Assembly: GCF_026262505.1 (NCBI RefSeq)
Contig: NC_067205.1
Location: 558,001 to 622,000 of the forward strand
Direction: 5' to 3'
DNA length: 64,000 nucleotides
From: Trichomonas vaginalis G3
Lineage: Eukaryota > Parabasalia > Trichomonadida > Trichomonadidae
The position numbers and the translations under genes are program-made. Each line of letters starts with the position of its first letter. Position 1 is the first letter of the stretch. The notes beneath the pieces were generated by a model. The model worked only from the letters and a program-made list of their open reading frames with translations, was not told the DNA's origin and searched no databases. Positions 22,071-32,256 of this stretch are shown here, in pieces.

Positions 22071-23711
22071 ATGCTTGCTTCAGCATCTACTCTCGGATCT
22101 CAACAAATGGCACTCTTCAGCAACTGCGCCAAGTCCTATCTTCGCCCAGGCGAAAAGATGTTCTGTTTCCAGTGTCAAGAAACAAACCACAATACAGGCT
22201 GCACAAGAAAGGGTGTTTGCGGTAAAATGCCATCTACAGCTAACATCGAAGATGAAATGGTTCAAGTTTGCAAGGAAATTGCACTTGCTCTTAAGGATGG
22301 TGTTGTTTCCAACGAAGTTGGTCTTTTAATCAACAAGACACTCTTCATGACAATCACAAACGCTAACTTCGATGATAATGCTCTTACAAAGCAATTAAAC
22401 TTCGCCCGCGAAATTAAGAATAAGCTCGCTAAGGAACAGATCACAGCTCCACTCGGTGTTCACTCACATCCAAACCCAGATGTTGTTTCTCTTCGTGAAA
22501 TGATCCTTTACGGCCTCAAGGGTATGGCTGCTTATGCTGACCATGCTGCTATGATCGGCAAGGAAGACAACGAAATCTACAACTTCGAAGTCAAGGCTTT
22601 GGCCCAGATCTCAAAGGAAGAAGACATCAACAAGCTTACAGAACTCTGCTTAGAAACAGGCAGATACTGTGTCAAGACAATGGCTCTTCTCGATGCTGCT
22701 AACACAGGCAGATACGGCAAGCCAGAGCTCACAAAGGTCAACATTGGTGTTGGAAACAGACCAGGTATCCTTGTCTCCGGCCACGATTTAAGAGATCTTG
22801 AAGATCTTCTTGAAGAAACAAAGGACTCTGGAATTGATATCTACACACACGGCGAAATGCTTCCAGCTCATGGATATCCATTCTTCAAGAAGTACCCACA
22901 TCTCAAGGGCAACTACGGTGGTGCTTGGTTCCGCCAGGATCGTGAATTCGGCCCATTCAATGGCCCAGTCCTCATGACAACAAACTGCATCATTCCGGTT
23001 CGCAAGGAGTATAAGGACCGCATCTTCACAACAGGTCCAGTTGGCTGGCCAAATCTCAAGCACGTCCCAGACCGCAAGACACTCGAAGGCAGAAAGGACT
23101 TCTCCGAAATCATCGCTCTCGCTAAGAAGTGCCCACCACCAAAGCAGCTCGAATCAGGCGAAGTCACAGTTGGTCTTGCTCACGACCAGGTTCTTGCTTT
23201 AACAGACAAGATCGTCGATGCAATCAAGGCTGGAAAGATCAAGAAGTTCGTTTCCATGGCTGGCTGCGATGGCCGTCACAAGGAGAGAGACTACTACTCC
23301 AAGGTTGCTGCTGCCCTTCCAAAGGATACAGTTATCCTTACGGCTGGCTGCGCTAAGTACCGTTACAACAAGCTCGGCCTTGGCGATATCGATGGTATCC
23401 CACGTGTTATCGATGCTGGTCAGTGCAATGACTCATACTCCCTTGCTGTTATCGCTCTCAAGTTGAAGGAAGCCTTCGGCCTTGATGATGTTAACAAGCT
23501 CCCACTTGCTTTCGATATCGCTTGGTATGAGCAGAAGGCTGTTGCTGTTCTCTTAGCTCTTCTTTCCCTCGGATTCAAGAATATTCGTGTTGGACCAACA
23601 ATTCCGGGCTTCTTGTCTCCAAACGTTGCTAACGTTCTCATCAAGAACTTCGGCATCAAGGGAATCGGTTCTGTTGAAGATGACCTTAAGGACATCCTTG
23701 GTACAAATTAA
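22071..23711 (+). CDS. hcp: Hybrid cluster protein (hydroxylamine reductase), hydrogenosomal
   Basis: 546 residues. A 28-residue leader ([13 protein letters not shown]...) resembles hydrogenosomal targeting sequences; the bacterial-type protein then begins [19 protein letters not shown] with Cys spaced C-x2-C-x8-C-x5-C, the [4Fe-4S] cluster motif of class I enzymes. Hybrid-cluster ligands are all visible in order: His in SGHDLRD, Glu in [12 protein letters not shown], Cys in MTTNC, persulfide Cys in MAGCDGRH, Cys in LTAGCAKYR, Cys in DAGQCNDS, and Glu and Lys in WYEQKAV. The family reduces hydroxylamine and NO and protects anaerobes from nitrosative stress. Strongly biased, relatively GC-rich codons suggest high expression. 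The stop overlaps TAAA, the T. vaginalis poly(A) signal type. In eukaryotes this gene is usually viewed as acquired from bacteria. Confidence 0.96.
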   Translation: MLASASTLGSQQMALFSNCAKSYLRPGEKMFCFQCQETNHNTGCTRKGVCGKMPSTANIEDEMVQVCKEIALALKDGVVSNEVGLLINKTLFMTITNANFDDNALTKQLNFAREIKNKLAKEQITAPLGVHSHPNPDVVSLREMILYGLKGMAAYADHAAMIGKEDNEIYNFEVKALAQISKEEDINKLTELCLETGRYCVKTMALLDAANTGRYGKPELTKVNIGVGNRPGILVSGHDLRDLEDLLEETKDSGIDIYTHGEMLPAHGYPFFKKYPHLKGNYGGAWFRQDREFGPFNGPVLMTTNCIIPVRKEYKDRIFTTGPVGWPNLKHVPDRKTLEGRKDFSEIIALAKKCPPPKQLESGEVTVGLAHDQVLALTDKIVDAIKAGKIKKFVSMAGCDGRHKERDYYSKVAAALPKDTVILTAGCAKYRYNKLGLGDIDGIPRVIDAGQCNDSYSLAVIALKLKEAFGLDDVNKLPLAFDIAWYEQKAVAVLLALLSLGFKNIRVGPTIPGFLSPNVANVLIKNFGIKGIGSVEDDLKDILGTN

Positions 23712-23921
23712 ATACTATATAGATTAATAAAGAGTAGCGCTATTTCATAATTAACTTCATTTTTCTATTATTTCTGGTTATATCAGGTGGTTTTGTAAAT
23801 GATAAAAGCCACAACACTCCAATAGATCAAGTAATATCTTCAACTATTGAATAATTTTAAGAAAATATATTAAAAAAAATAAGAAATTAATAGCAATAGT
23901 AATCTATAAACTTTATACGCT

Positions 23922-25055
23922 TTATGGGATAATTTCAGTAGAGTTATTATATGGTGGATAGTGGAAATCTTCAACCTTCATCTGGCCAGAGTTGATCTTT
24001 TCCCATGCAAGTGGAACAATTCTTGTCTTAATCTCTTTAAGAAGATGCTTGATAGTAACGCAAACTTCAAGAAGACCTTCCTCATTCCACCATTGTGTCT
24101 GATTGCAGTAAAGGCAACGACCACCGCATTCGGACAAAACTTCGCATGTATCACATGGAGCACCAACCTTTTCAATATGAGCAAGTTGGAATGGAGTATC
24201 AATCTTTGTGATATCACCAAGAGACTTGTATTCTGTAGCAATTGGACAAGCTGTGATATCACCAGATGTTGTAACGTTAAATGATTCCCAGCCAGATGAA
24301 CATCTAACTGTCTCATACTTTTCTCCTGTCAAGTATGACCAAAGGATGCCTTGGATTGGAACAATTCCAAGCTGACGACCTTCCTTGAGTCCCTCGATGT
24401 AAGCATCAATTAGCTTTGTAACACCTGGATTGTATCTCTCATCACGCCATCTGAAGAAGTTCATGCCTGGTTCGAAGTTCTCATAGGCAGCATATGGTGG
24501 TGTATCCCATTCGACGTTAAGTTGCCAGTGAACATGATCGAAAAGTGGCTTATCACCATGTTGAAGTGTTAAAAGATACATAACATCTTCGAAAATGTGT
24601 GAGCCTGGGCCAACAGTCATACGAGCAATCATGTCACCCTTGAAACCACGATCGCGGGCATCACGAGCGTTTGAAATTGAGCGCTCCCATGTGCCTTTGC
24701 CACGGTTGCTGTTTGTACGGTGAGAATCACCATCGACTGAGACAAGAATTGTATCAAGCTTTAATAAATTCTCTGTTGGAAGTTTGTGCAATAATGTAGC
24801 ATTTGTCTGAAGAACGAATTTTGCGTCTGGAAGCAATTTCATGATCTCAAGGATTCTGTCAATGCGAAGAAGTGGTTCACCACCATAGAAGCAAAGAGCG
24901 AGGTCTGGATCTTTTCTAAGCTTCTCAAGATTCTTGATATCGTAAACAATGTTCCTTGGAATAGCCATTATATCTTCAATGTCTTCATTTTCATCGCTAC
25001 CGCAGTATTTGCATGTAAGATTACATTCTTGTGTTAAGGTGACGAACCACAACAT
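23922..25055 (-). CDS. Radical SAM/SPASM protein
   Basis: 377 residues from ATG 25055 (MLWFVTLTQ...); the longer frame above it has only TTG and a stop, and a TCAATTCC initiator lies 15 nt upstream. The radical SAM cluster motif CNLTCKYC is at about residues 11-18, followed by LCFYGGEPLL (GGEP), QTNATLL and VSVDGD. A SPASM-type Cys-rich C-terminus follows: RCSSGWESFNVTTSGDITAC, then CDTCEVLSECGGRCLYC. SPASM proteins bind auxiliary [4Fe-4S] clusters and modify peptides or mature enzymes (anaerobic sulfatase-maturase and relatives); the substrate here cannot be told. It resembles archaeal and bacterial enzymes, so lateral transfer is plausible. Convergent with hcp, 210 bp apart. Confidence 0.85.
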   Translation of the reverse strand: MLWFVTLTQECNLTCKYCGSDENEDIEDIMAIPRNIVYDIKNLEKLRKDPDLALCFYGGEPLLRIDRILEIMKLLPDAKFVLQTNATLLHKLPTENLLKLDTILVSVDGDSHRTNSNRGKGTWERSISNARDARDRGFKGDMIARMTVGPGSHIFEDVMYLLTLQHGDKPLFDHVHWQLNVEWDTPPYAAYENFEPGMNFFRWRDERYNPGVTKLIDAYIEGLKEGRQLGIVPIQGILWSYLTGEKYETVRCSSGWESFNVTTSGDITACPIATEYKSLGDITKIDTPFQLAHIEKVGAPCDTCEVLSECGGRCLYCNQTQWWNEEGLLEVCVTIKHLLKEIKTRIVPLAWEKINSGQMKVEDFHYPPYNNSTEIIP

Positions 25056-25061
25056 TGGGAA

Positions 25062-25072
25062 AAAGGAATTGA
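25062..25072 (-). promoter_or_regulatory. Probable initiator of the radical SAM gene
   Basis: On the minus strand TCAATTCCTTT, with +1 A at 25070, lies 15 nt before ATG 25055. Position +2 is A rather than a pyrimidine, so the match is moderate. Confidence 0.45.
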
Positions 25073-26699
25073 ACGCGGTATTCAATCAAGAATAATCGTA
25101 TTTAATTCTTTTATGATATTTTGACACATTAAAGATAACAAGTAAGACCATATTAAATATTTTTCAATCATCAAAGCTCTCAAATTTTAATAAAATTGTA
25201 TGGTTTCCCATTTTTCCTTCAATTTTTTGAAATAATTTTTTATCTCGAAAACAAATGTCATTCACGATGGGCTATCAGATAAAAATATCTGATAAATTAC
25301 TAAACCATTATAAAAGTGACACGACTAGGGAAAACTCCGTATTGGTATTCAAAATCGAATCCATTCTTTATAAATTAACAGCAAAGCATGGAATATATAG
25401 ATTTATCAATGAGGATAAACTTATGATGATGTCTCAAATCTAAAGTAGAAATGATTGATTTTAATATGAATTCATAGCATACATTAATAGATAAATAGTA
25501 ATCCAATAACAAAATTGATTATTAGCATTAGCCAACTATAAATTTTCGATTTTACCTTACTCTGATATTATATGGCTTTGAATTCATTCTGACATAGATG
25601 TGTATATATAAGATTATAAAATTCAATATGAATTGAATATCCAATGTTGATTTTGGAAACAAAATGAATTAATTTCCTCATTGTTTGAAATAATTTGAGT
25701 TTCATACAATGTGCAAAAAGTCACGCATGATTGACCATATTACGTATTCAATTTTCATACCAAAATCAAAAATGATAGAAAATCAACTTTTGATATGATA
25801 AATATAGGATGATTATAATAAGCAATCGAATGCGGAAGACAATATTGATAAATTCATATATTGTAATCAGCAAATAATAAAAAAATTATTAATAATTTCT
25901 TGTTTCTTAAGTTGAGTATCTTACCAAAATGGTTATCTCATGTTCGCTTATATATTAATCCATTCCAAATATGCATGGTTAATTATTTTATTTATTTTGC
26001 ATGTAAACATTCATGATAAGTATTCTTATATCAAAGAGTTTAAACAATGAGTAACTGACTAGAGAAATGGTTATATCTTGTATCGTAGTTGAATTCAAAA
26101 CAATGATTTCTAATCAATATTTGGAGATTCATAGTTATAACATGAAGAAAGATGGATTGCTATTGACAATTTAATTTTTGATGACATATGAAATGGGTCT
26201 TTTGCTATAATAAAAATATGTATTTTTGAAATACAAGGAAAATTAACTGCCGTTCGCATTAATGATGAATGGTTTTGTATAAAAAATCCATTCATGTAAA
26301 ACATCATATCTTATATCATGAGGTTTAGCACAATTCCAATCAAGTTAAACTTTTTTGAAGAGTTAGCAAAAATCCGGCAAGGAATGAAATTGATTCAGTT
26401 ACGATATAAAATATCAAAGGTAACCAGCATCTGAAATTGAGTTTTGCAATTTCAGATTACATTGTCCAGACATTTTCCAAAAATAAACTTAATAATATCC
26501 GATACAACAACAATATGATATGAAAGTCGCAACAGTCACATGATGTGAGTAGCAATTTTGTTTCGGTGAAGTGATGGAGAATTGGTGAAATAAAAACGCG
26601 TTATTTTGCATATAGAGTTATATTCTTTAAAAATATCCCTAATTTTTTCAATGGGCAGTTGAATTGAGAGTAACCGTTTTATGTTTGATAATTTTTTAA
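25073..26699. other. 1.6-kb intergenic region
   Basis: AT-rich. A 62-codon frame at 25255-25443 is not recognised. No RNA gene or repeat seen. Confidence 0.5.
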
Positions 26700-27812
26700 A
26701 TGCTAACTTTCTTCCTTTCTTCTGCTTCTTCCAAGGCAATTACAATGCCTCTCAAGAAGCACGATGTTTCCTTTGAACAGGTCAGAAGGACAATCGATCG
26801 TTACCGCAAATTGAATCGCGTTGATGGTGGATCCAGCGTTCCACTCCACGATTTCTCTGATGCACAGTACTACACAGAGATCACAATCGGTACACCAGCT
26901 CAGAAATTCAAAGTTTGCCCAGATACAGGCTCATCCAACCTCTGGGTTCCATCCAAGAAGTGCAACTCAATCGCTTGCTGGCTTCACACACGTTACGACT
27001 CCTCCAAGTCATCCACATACACAGCTGATGGCCGTGAAGTCGATATTCAATACGGATCTGGCTCCTGCAAGGGCTTCGCCTCCCAGGATGAAGTCCAGAT
27101 TGCTGGCATCACAGACAAGATGACATTCGCTGAAATGAAGGAAGAAGGTTCCATCTCCTTCATCGCTGCTAAGTTCGATGGTATTCTTGGCCTTGCTTTC
27201 CAGAACATCTCCGTTCAGGGCATCCCACCGCCACTCCAGATCTTATACGAGCACGGCGAAATCGAAGACTACACAGTTGCCTTCAAGCTCGGCCGTACAT
27301 CCGGCGAAGATGGTGAAATGACAATCGGTGGCTACAACCCAGATGCTTTCTCCGGCGAAATCACATGGTTCAACGTTGCTAAGGAACTCTGGTGGTACTT
27401 CGAGTTCGATGACGTCCTCGTTAACGATGTTTCTGCTGGTGTTTGCCCAGCTGGCGGAAAGTGCGCTGCTATCCTTGATACAGGCACATCTATGCTCATT
27501 GGCCCAGTCTCTGCTATGGATGTCATCATGAAGAACATCGATATCGACGCTCGTTGCCAGAACCTTGATCAGAACCCAACAGTCACCTTCGTCATCAACG
27601 GCGTCAAGTTCCCACTTACACCAGAAGATTACGTCATGAGAGTTAACGCAGGATCCTACGATCAGTGCCTTCCAGGTATGATGGGTGCTGACCTTGTCCC
27701 ATTCTTCATCCTCGGTGATACATTCCTCCGCAAGTACTACTCAATCTACGACATGAACTACGTCAACGGCGTTGCTAATCCACGTCTCGGCCTTGCCCTT
27801 GCTAAGTGGTAA
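26700..27812 (+). CDS. Pepsin/cathepsin D-like aspartic protease (A1 family)
   Basis: 370 residues. A short hydrophobic signal-like start (MLTFFLSSASSKAIT) is followed by a propeptide beginning MPLKKHDVSFEQVRR. The mature enzyme starts near YYTEITIGTPAQKF. Catalytic motifs are VCPDTGSSNLWVPS (first Asp) and AAILDTGTSMLIGP (second Asp). The flap Tyr lies in IQYGSGSCKGF, and the family FDGILGLAF and FILGDTFLRKYYSIYD blocks and GLALAKW end are present. Cys pairs are in place. Likely secreted or lysosomal. T. vaginalis makes cathepsin D-like proteases that degrade haemoglobin; whether this is that gene cannot be told. Codon use is as biased as hcp, suggesting strong expression. Full length. Confidence 0.93.
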   Translation: MLTFFLSSASSKAITMPLKKHDVSFEQVRRTIDRYRKLNRVDGGSSVPLHDFSDAQYYTEITIGTPAQKFKVCPDTGSSNLWVPSKKCNSIACWLHTRYDSSKSSTYTADGREVDIQYGSGSCKGFASQDEVQIAGITDKMTFAEMKEEGSISFIAAKFDGILGLAFQNISVQGIPPPLQILYEHGEIEDYTVAFKLGRTSGEDGEMTIGGYNPDAFSGEITWFNVAKELWWYFEFDDVLVNDVSAGVCPAGGKCAAILDTGTSMLIGPVSAMDVIMKNIDIDARCQNLDQNPTVTFVINGVKFPLTPEDYVMRVNAGSYDQCLPGMMGADLVPFFILGDTFLRKYYSIYDMNYVNGVANPRLGLALAKW

Positions 27813-28410
27813 TTTTTAAATTTTAGAATTTTATTATTGCCCGCAATTCAATATTTTTTTATAATTTTATAATTCATTTCAAAATGCAATTCATTTTGAG
27901 TTTTGACTGAGGAATGAGTCAATAAAATTATACAGTAAAACACAATTATAGTAATTTTTTCATTAAATTTGGAGTGGCTTTCAATGAAATCATCTCATCT
28001 CAAATAATTAGCACCATAATGCCACGCCAACGTTGAAAGAAGGGAAATCATATTTCAACATAGTGTAGATGAATGAAAAGAACGAAGTTAAGAGTTAAAA
28101 TCATAATTTAAGTGAAATTAATCATATACTTGTATATATAACTGTTATATAGTGAATATATTTTTAATATATGTGTGTGTTGTAGGCATTTTTTCAATAG
28201 AGAGGTGCCGATCGCAAAATAATTATGAAATATGTACTACTTACTAATTTCTTTGATATTTTTATTCAGGTCAATAAAATGCATTTTTTAGATTTTTTTT
28301 AATGATGACGTTTTAAACCTCATAAATATATATAACATTGAAAATAATGGCCAAATTGCAATTATTCCATAAACGCAAACATCATATATTTTTGTTGAAA
28401 TATCTACAAG
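27813..28410. other. Intergenic holding the left 130-bp repeat arm
   Basis: No gene. The right half contains the inverted repeat arm at 28055-28184, which precedes the transporter fragment. Confidence 0.6.
28055..28184 (+). repeat. Left arm of a perfect 130-bp inverted repeat
   Basis: Reads TCAACATAGTGTAGATGAAT... and ends ...GTGTGTGTTGTA. It is the exact reverse complement of 29101-29230 across 130 bp by my reading. The arms are 916 bp apart and enclose the transporter fragment. Confidence 0.9.
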
Positions 28411-28950
28411 CTTCAGGGTCTCGACTACGATGAAGGTGTCCGCTTCGGTCTCATCATCATCGGTGTATCTTCAATCCTCGTCATGATCTGGTCTTTCGTC
28501 CAAGATATGGTCATCAAGTGCATTGGTCTCAAGCTCTCTTACGCTCTCTCCCAGATCATCGAAGGTGTCTGCCTCATCCCAATATTCTTCATCCACAACA
28601 AGTGGGCTGCTCTCGGTCTCCTCACACCACTCGGTATCGCCTGCTCTGTATTCAACTCTGTCCCATACGCAATTGTCGGCATGTGCTCAAAGAACGAAGA
28701 GATGGGCACACTCATGGGAATCCTCAACATCTTCGTTGTCGTCGGTCAACAACTCGCTAACTGGATCATCGGATCAGGCATCGGTGCAGCAACAAATGGC
28801 AAGAAGGGCCCACTCCTCGGTTCCAGATGCGTATTCGCTTTCATCGCTGCTATCCTCTGCTTCTGGATCATCGTCCCAGAGCAGAAACCAGAATCTCTCG
28901 ATTTCGACGAAGACAGAGAAGATCTCCCATCTGATGCAGTTAAACCATAA
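28411..28950 (+). pseudogene. 5'-truncated MFS/GPH-type sugar transporter fragment
   Basis: About 178 codons with no ATG at the left edge; the open coding begins abruptly at GLDYDEGVRFGLIIIGVSSI. Four or five hydrophobic spans follow, with PYAIVGMCSKNEEMGTLMGI (GPH/sucrose-transporter-like cytoplasmic loop), then NIFVVVGQQLANWIIGSGIG and a final span before an acidic tail. This matches the last third of trichomonad major-facilitator sugar transporters. Codon use is strongly biased like the active host genes, so the fragment is recent. It sits inside the 130-bp inverted repeat, which suggests it was copied or rearranged here. Confidence 0.75.
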
Positions 28951-29100
28951 GGAGACTCAGAAGAACTTAGGCAATACCAAGAGGTGTTGCCTCTTTCTTG
29001 TTAAGAATAAATACTTTGATATTTTTTCGTTCTAATTGCAAAATATGTTTTTTTTTCTTCACCCTATCTTCATTTGATATTGATCAAACAATGAATATAA

Positions 29101-29230
29101 TACAACACACACATATATTAAAAATATATTCACTATATAACAGTTATATATACAAGTATATGATTAATTTCACTTAAATTATGATTTTAACTCTTAACTT
29201 CGTTCTTTTCATTCATCTACACTATGTTGA
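29101..29230 (-). repeat. Right arm of the perfect 130-bp inverted repeat
   Basis: TACAACACACACATATATTA... to ...CTATGTTGA, the reverse complement of 28055-28184. It starts 150 bp after the transporter stop. Confidence 0.9.
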
Positions 29231-29532
29231 GATATAATGTATCTCATTTTAAGTACGTTGGTATAATTCATAGCAGTAATTAGTAAGAATTGAGTTCAAT
29301 GCATGTAAATTATTTTGCAACAGTGTGTATAAGAAATACTTAAATGATATATTTATTATTCAATGGTTCTTTGTATTCTGATATCTACTATTTATTGATT
29401 CTTGAAGAAAAATTTAATCAAATTATTTTAATGTAGATTAGAACTGAAGTTTCCTTGCAAATATGATTATCTATTTGATCTAGTTAAAATTAAAGTAACA
29501 ATGACATGTGGAGAAAAAATTGAGAGAAATAG
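29231..29532. other. Intergenic
   Basis: AT-rich, downstream of the tRNA terminator on the minus strand. Nothing recognised. Confidence 0.5.
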
Positions 29533-29538
29533 AAAAAA
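29533..29538 (-). terminator. Pol III terminator of tRNA-Lys
   Basis: Six T on the minus strand, one base after the tRNA 3' end. Confidence 0.8.
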
Positions 29539-29539
29539 G

Positions 29540-29613
29540 AGCCAGTGGCGGGACTCGAACCCGCAACCCCAAGATTAAGAGTCTTATGCTCTATCCGGTT
29601 GAGCTACACAGGC
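29540..29613 (-). tRNA. tRNA-Lys (anticodon CTT)
   Basis: 74 nt fold as a cloverleaf on the minus strand: acceptor GCCTGTG/CACTGGC, D stem GCTC/GAGC, anticodon stem TAAGA/TCTTG with loop CTCTTAA (anticodon CTT), five-base variable loop, and T stem GCGGG/CCCGC with TTCGAGT. A and B boxes are intact. The acceptor stem has a U-U mismatch at its fourth pair and the discriminator is U, both slightly unusual. Confidence 0.93.
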
Positions 29614-29909
29614 TTTACAATTGCTTAAAATATAATTAAATATAAGATAAAATAAATAGGAAATTGAATAATTGTAATCCAATTCTATTCAATCGCGATT
29701 TCTGCCAATTGTTAATATAGAATTTAGTATGAATTAATAAATTACATGATATTTAAATTTGAATACTTACAATTTCTGAATATAGTTCGTAATTCAATTT
29801 TATGTATTTTATGCCAAAATGTTGCTCTCCAATTGTATTATCTATTATTATAACCTCTATTTTCTCAAAAAGTTTGTCACTTTTATTCAATTTATTTGAG
29901 CGTCCTCAT
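29614..29909. promoter_or_regulatory. Upstream region of the kinase with Inr at 29877
   Basis: TCACTTTTATTC starting at 29877 (+1 A at 29879) fits the trichomonad Inr, 31 nt before the chosen ATG at 29910. It argues against the upstream ATG at 29802. Confidence 0.5.
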
Positions 29910-30953
29910 ATGGACGCGCATAGTCCGGGAAGATATAATGCTTTAGATCGCTTCCGTATTATTGAGAAAATAGGTACAGGTACATACGGAAGCGTATATA
30001 AAGCCGTCGACCTGGATCAAAAGCAAATTGTGGCATTAAAGGTGATGAAATCTTTCAATCAAAAGGAGAGCGTCCCTCTCTCTTTTTATCGTGAACTCAA
30101 TGTCCTGCAAACTGTTTCGCATGACAACATTGTCTCCTACAAAGGCGTATGGAGATATCCGGATGAAATCTGTCTCGCCTTAGAATACTGCGAGACTGAC
30201 CTTCAAAAACAACTATCCTGTCAACCTCTTCTTCAACCTTCCCAGGTTAAGTCCCTTATGTGTCAACTTCTCTCAGGTCTTGCAGAGCTCCACTCTGCAG
30301 GATTTGTCCACCGTGATGTTAAGCCTGCCAACATCCTCATAAAAGGCGGCAAAACCCTAAAAATCACAGACTTTGGTCTATCACGGAAACTTAATTCGAA
30401 ACATCTCACATCAAAGGTGTCATCGCTCGCATACCGTGCGCCCGAACTGATACTTGGATCAAACAATTACAATTACTCCATCGACATCTGGTCAGCGGGC
30501 GTTATTTTTTACGAGCTATGCACCGGTGAAAAATTCCCATCCGCTTGTAGCGATCTTTCTCAATTGGATAAGATCTTTAGAGTTACAGGAACCCCTTCCC
30601 CGTCTTCAGATGATGAAAAATCGCCCGAACCAACGGATGGCGATATTCTCTGTCAACTTCCCAACTGGCGTCTTGCTTCTATGCTCCATATTTATCCTAG
30701 AACGCTCGAGCAGCTTCTTACCGATAAATTACCTCAGGAGCTTGCAGATGCCGTTGAAATAATCACATCTATGCTCAGCTTGAACCCAAGCAAGAGGCCT
30801 AGCGCCTTAGAGCTATTGCGGAATCCTTTCTTCTCCATTTCGGAGAAGATTACTCCATTAGCACTCCCGGAAACGAAATCAATTGGAGAACGTGTTTCAC
30901 CAATTCGCGCGCCGCTCATCAGACCGACGCCCGTTATCCTCGAGTGTAACTGA
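29910..30953 (+). CDS. CDK-like (CMGC) serine/threonine kinase
   Basis: 347 residues from MDAHSPGRYNALDRF. The kinase domain is complete: Gly loop IGTGTYGSVYKA, VALKVM (VAIK Lys), PLSFYRELNVLQ (a degenerate PSTAIRE-like helix), catalytic HRDVKPANIL, DFGLSRK, and LAYRAPELILG (APE), then DIWSAGVIFYEL. A small CMGC insert (PSPSSDDEKSPEPT) precedes the C-lobe end. The helix-C sequence differs from the canonical PSTAIRE, so cyclin partnership is uncertain; CDK11 or CDK10-type and MAK/RCK-type kinases are alternatives. The Pro-rich tail (SPIRAP, RPTP) may be a regulatory or docking site. Cytosolic or nuclear. Less AT-rich than its flanks. Confidence 0.88.
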   Translation: MDAHSPGRYNALDRFRIIEKIGTGTYGSVYKAVDLDQKQIVALKVMKSFNQKESVPLSFYRELNVLQTVSHDNIVSYKGVWRYPDEICLALEYCETDLQKQLSCQPLLQPSQVKSLMCQLLSGLAELHSAGFVHRDVKPANILIKGGKTLKITDFGLSRKLNSKHLTSKVSSLAYRAPELILGSNNYNYSIDIWSAGVIFYELCTGEKFPSACSDLSQLDKIFRVTGTPSPSSDDEKSPEPTDGDILCQLPNWRLASMLHIYPRTLEQLLTDKLPQELADAVEIITSMLSLNPSKRPSALELLRNPFFSISEKITPLALPETKSIGERVSPIRAPLIRPTPVILECN

Positions 30954-31664
30954 CTTCGTGTCATTTGCCTTCGTGGCCCTAGTGCAAAATTTTTGGTGCT
31001 GCTCGCTTTTCAGACTTCGTGTCTCAGCGTTTATATGCAGCATCAACCGCTGGTCGAGCACCAGCGCAGACTTCTTGTCTTTACCCTTTTTTCTGTTTGT
31101 TATTTTAAAATTATTTTTTATTTATTACTTTTAAGATATCATTCTTTAATACAAATACAAATTCTGATTAAGATCTTTATCTTTTCCCCTTATTATTAAA
31201 TTCAAATGCTTAAATTCAAAATATCTCATTTTAATATTTTTAAAGGAAACTAAAATTCAAGCGTATTTACATCAAGTCTATTTTTGTTACATTGCAAAAG
31301 TAATTGATTGCAATTTCCACATATTTTTATGAAGAAATCCTTTATCATTATTACTTTGCAAAATAATCTGCCTATTATTGCAATAATGTTTTAATACAGG
31401 GTATGCTTACGCCCATTTGGATTCCTGAGGCCCCACGTGCATTTTCTCACATCGATGATAGGGCATTCTATTTTTAGGAGTCACTATCTTGCTATCAGAA
31501 AAACTTAATCGGAAAATGTCTATAGTAATATGTACTTACATAGACTAATGAGTACAGAGTCATCAAAATTTATGTTGAAGTTGAAGGCAATGTGGCATGA
31601 GAGTAACTACAGTCTTAAGATAAAAGAGAATGAAAATTAAAATAAAGAGTCCTTTTATTCATAT
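30954..31664. other. 0.7-kb intergenic region
   Basis: It holds a small palindrome near 31050 (CTGGTCGAGCACCAG), then AT-rich DNA. No gene recognised. Confidence 0.5.
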
Positions 31665-32256
31665 TAAAATAAATGGAGTTAGAAACAATAAATTCAAATT
31701 AAAACAAGATGATGTTTGACGACATGATGGTTTGTATTGTGGAAGTTGAATCCACAAATCAACAATTAGTACAAAATTCTGTTTTTGTTGATAAATAGGT
31801 CCTGGAATATGAGATCCATATGATCTTGCATAAGTTCCTATACTATAAAAAATCCATATTCTGTACCTGTATAATCTAGACAATTGTATTGATATGATCT
31901 AGCTAATCCAGTAAAATAAAGCCAATCATCCCCTTTAACTTTAGTATATTTTCTTGGTTCATCAGAAAGAAGAGATGTATTTTGTTTCCATATTTGGTAT
32001 GTACTTATTTGTTTGTATTCTAGAAGAAGAGTTATATAATGATAATTATTTAAAACAGAGTCATAGTCATATAAGCCAATGATGGAATATTTTAAATCAT
32101 CGTCTGTATTATTACATGTGATATTTTCTGTAAAGAAGTTATAATTTGTTGAATTATGATGCATGAGTAAAATCCAATTAGATCCATATGCAAACTTCGT
32201 TTTCTGTAAACCAATTGAATGTATTCCATCATGAGAATAGTCAACGCTATTATTAT
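31665..32256 (-). pseudogene. Putative surface-protein module, copy A
   Basis: Minus-strand open reading begins without a start near 32256 (SVDYSHDGIHSIGLQKTKFA...) and runs through WILLMHHNST, LLLEYKQISTYQIWKQ, DDWLYFTGLARSYQYN and DYTGTEYGFF. The frame then changes near 31850 and continues as SIGTYARSYGSHIPGPIYQQ. The pattern (W.LL.HHNS...LLEY...W.QT...A.G.Y...IPGP) recalls a module I associate with trichomonad secreted or surface proteins, but I cannot name it. Copy B has the same frame change, so it predates the duplication. Confidence 0.45.

Noticed and set aside
22080-23695. Multiple ORFs on both strands across hcp
   Set aside because: Shadow frames of a GC-richer, highly codon-biased gene; none shows a family motif.
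25056-25085. Longer radical SAM N-terminus starting at TTG
   Set aside because: No ATG in that extension and an in-frame stop just upstream; MLWFVTLTQ fits the usual start just before the CxxxCxxC motif.
29802-29909. Hydrophobic N-terminal extension of the kinase as a signal anchor
   Set aside because: An Inr at 29877 lies inside it and the downstream MDAHSPG start fits a normal CDK-like N-terminus.
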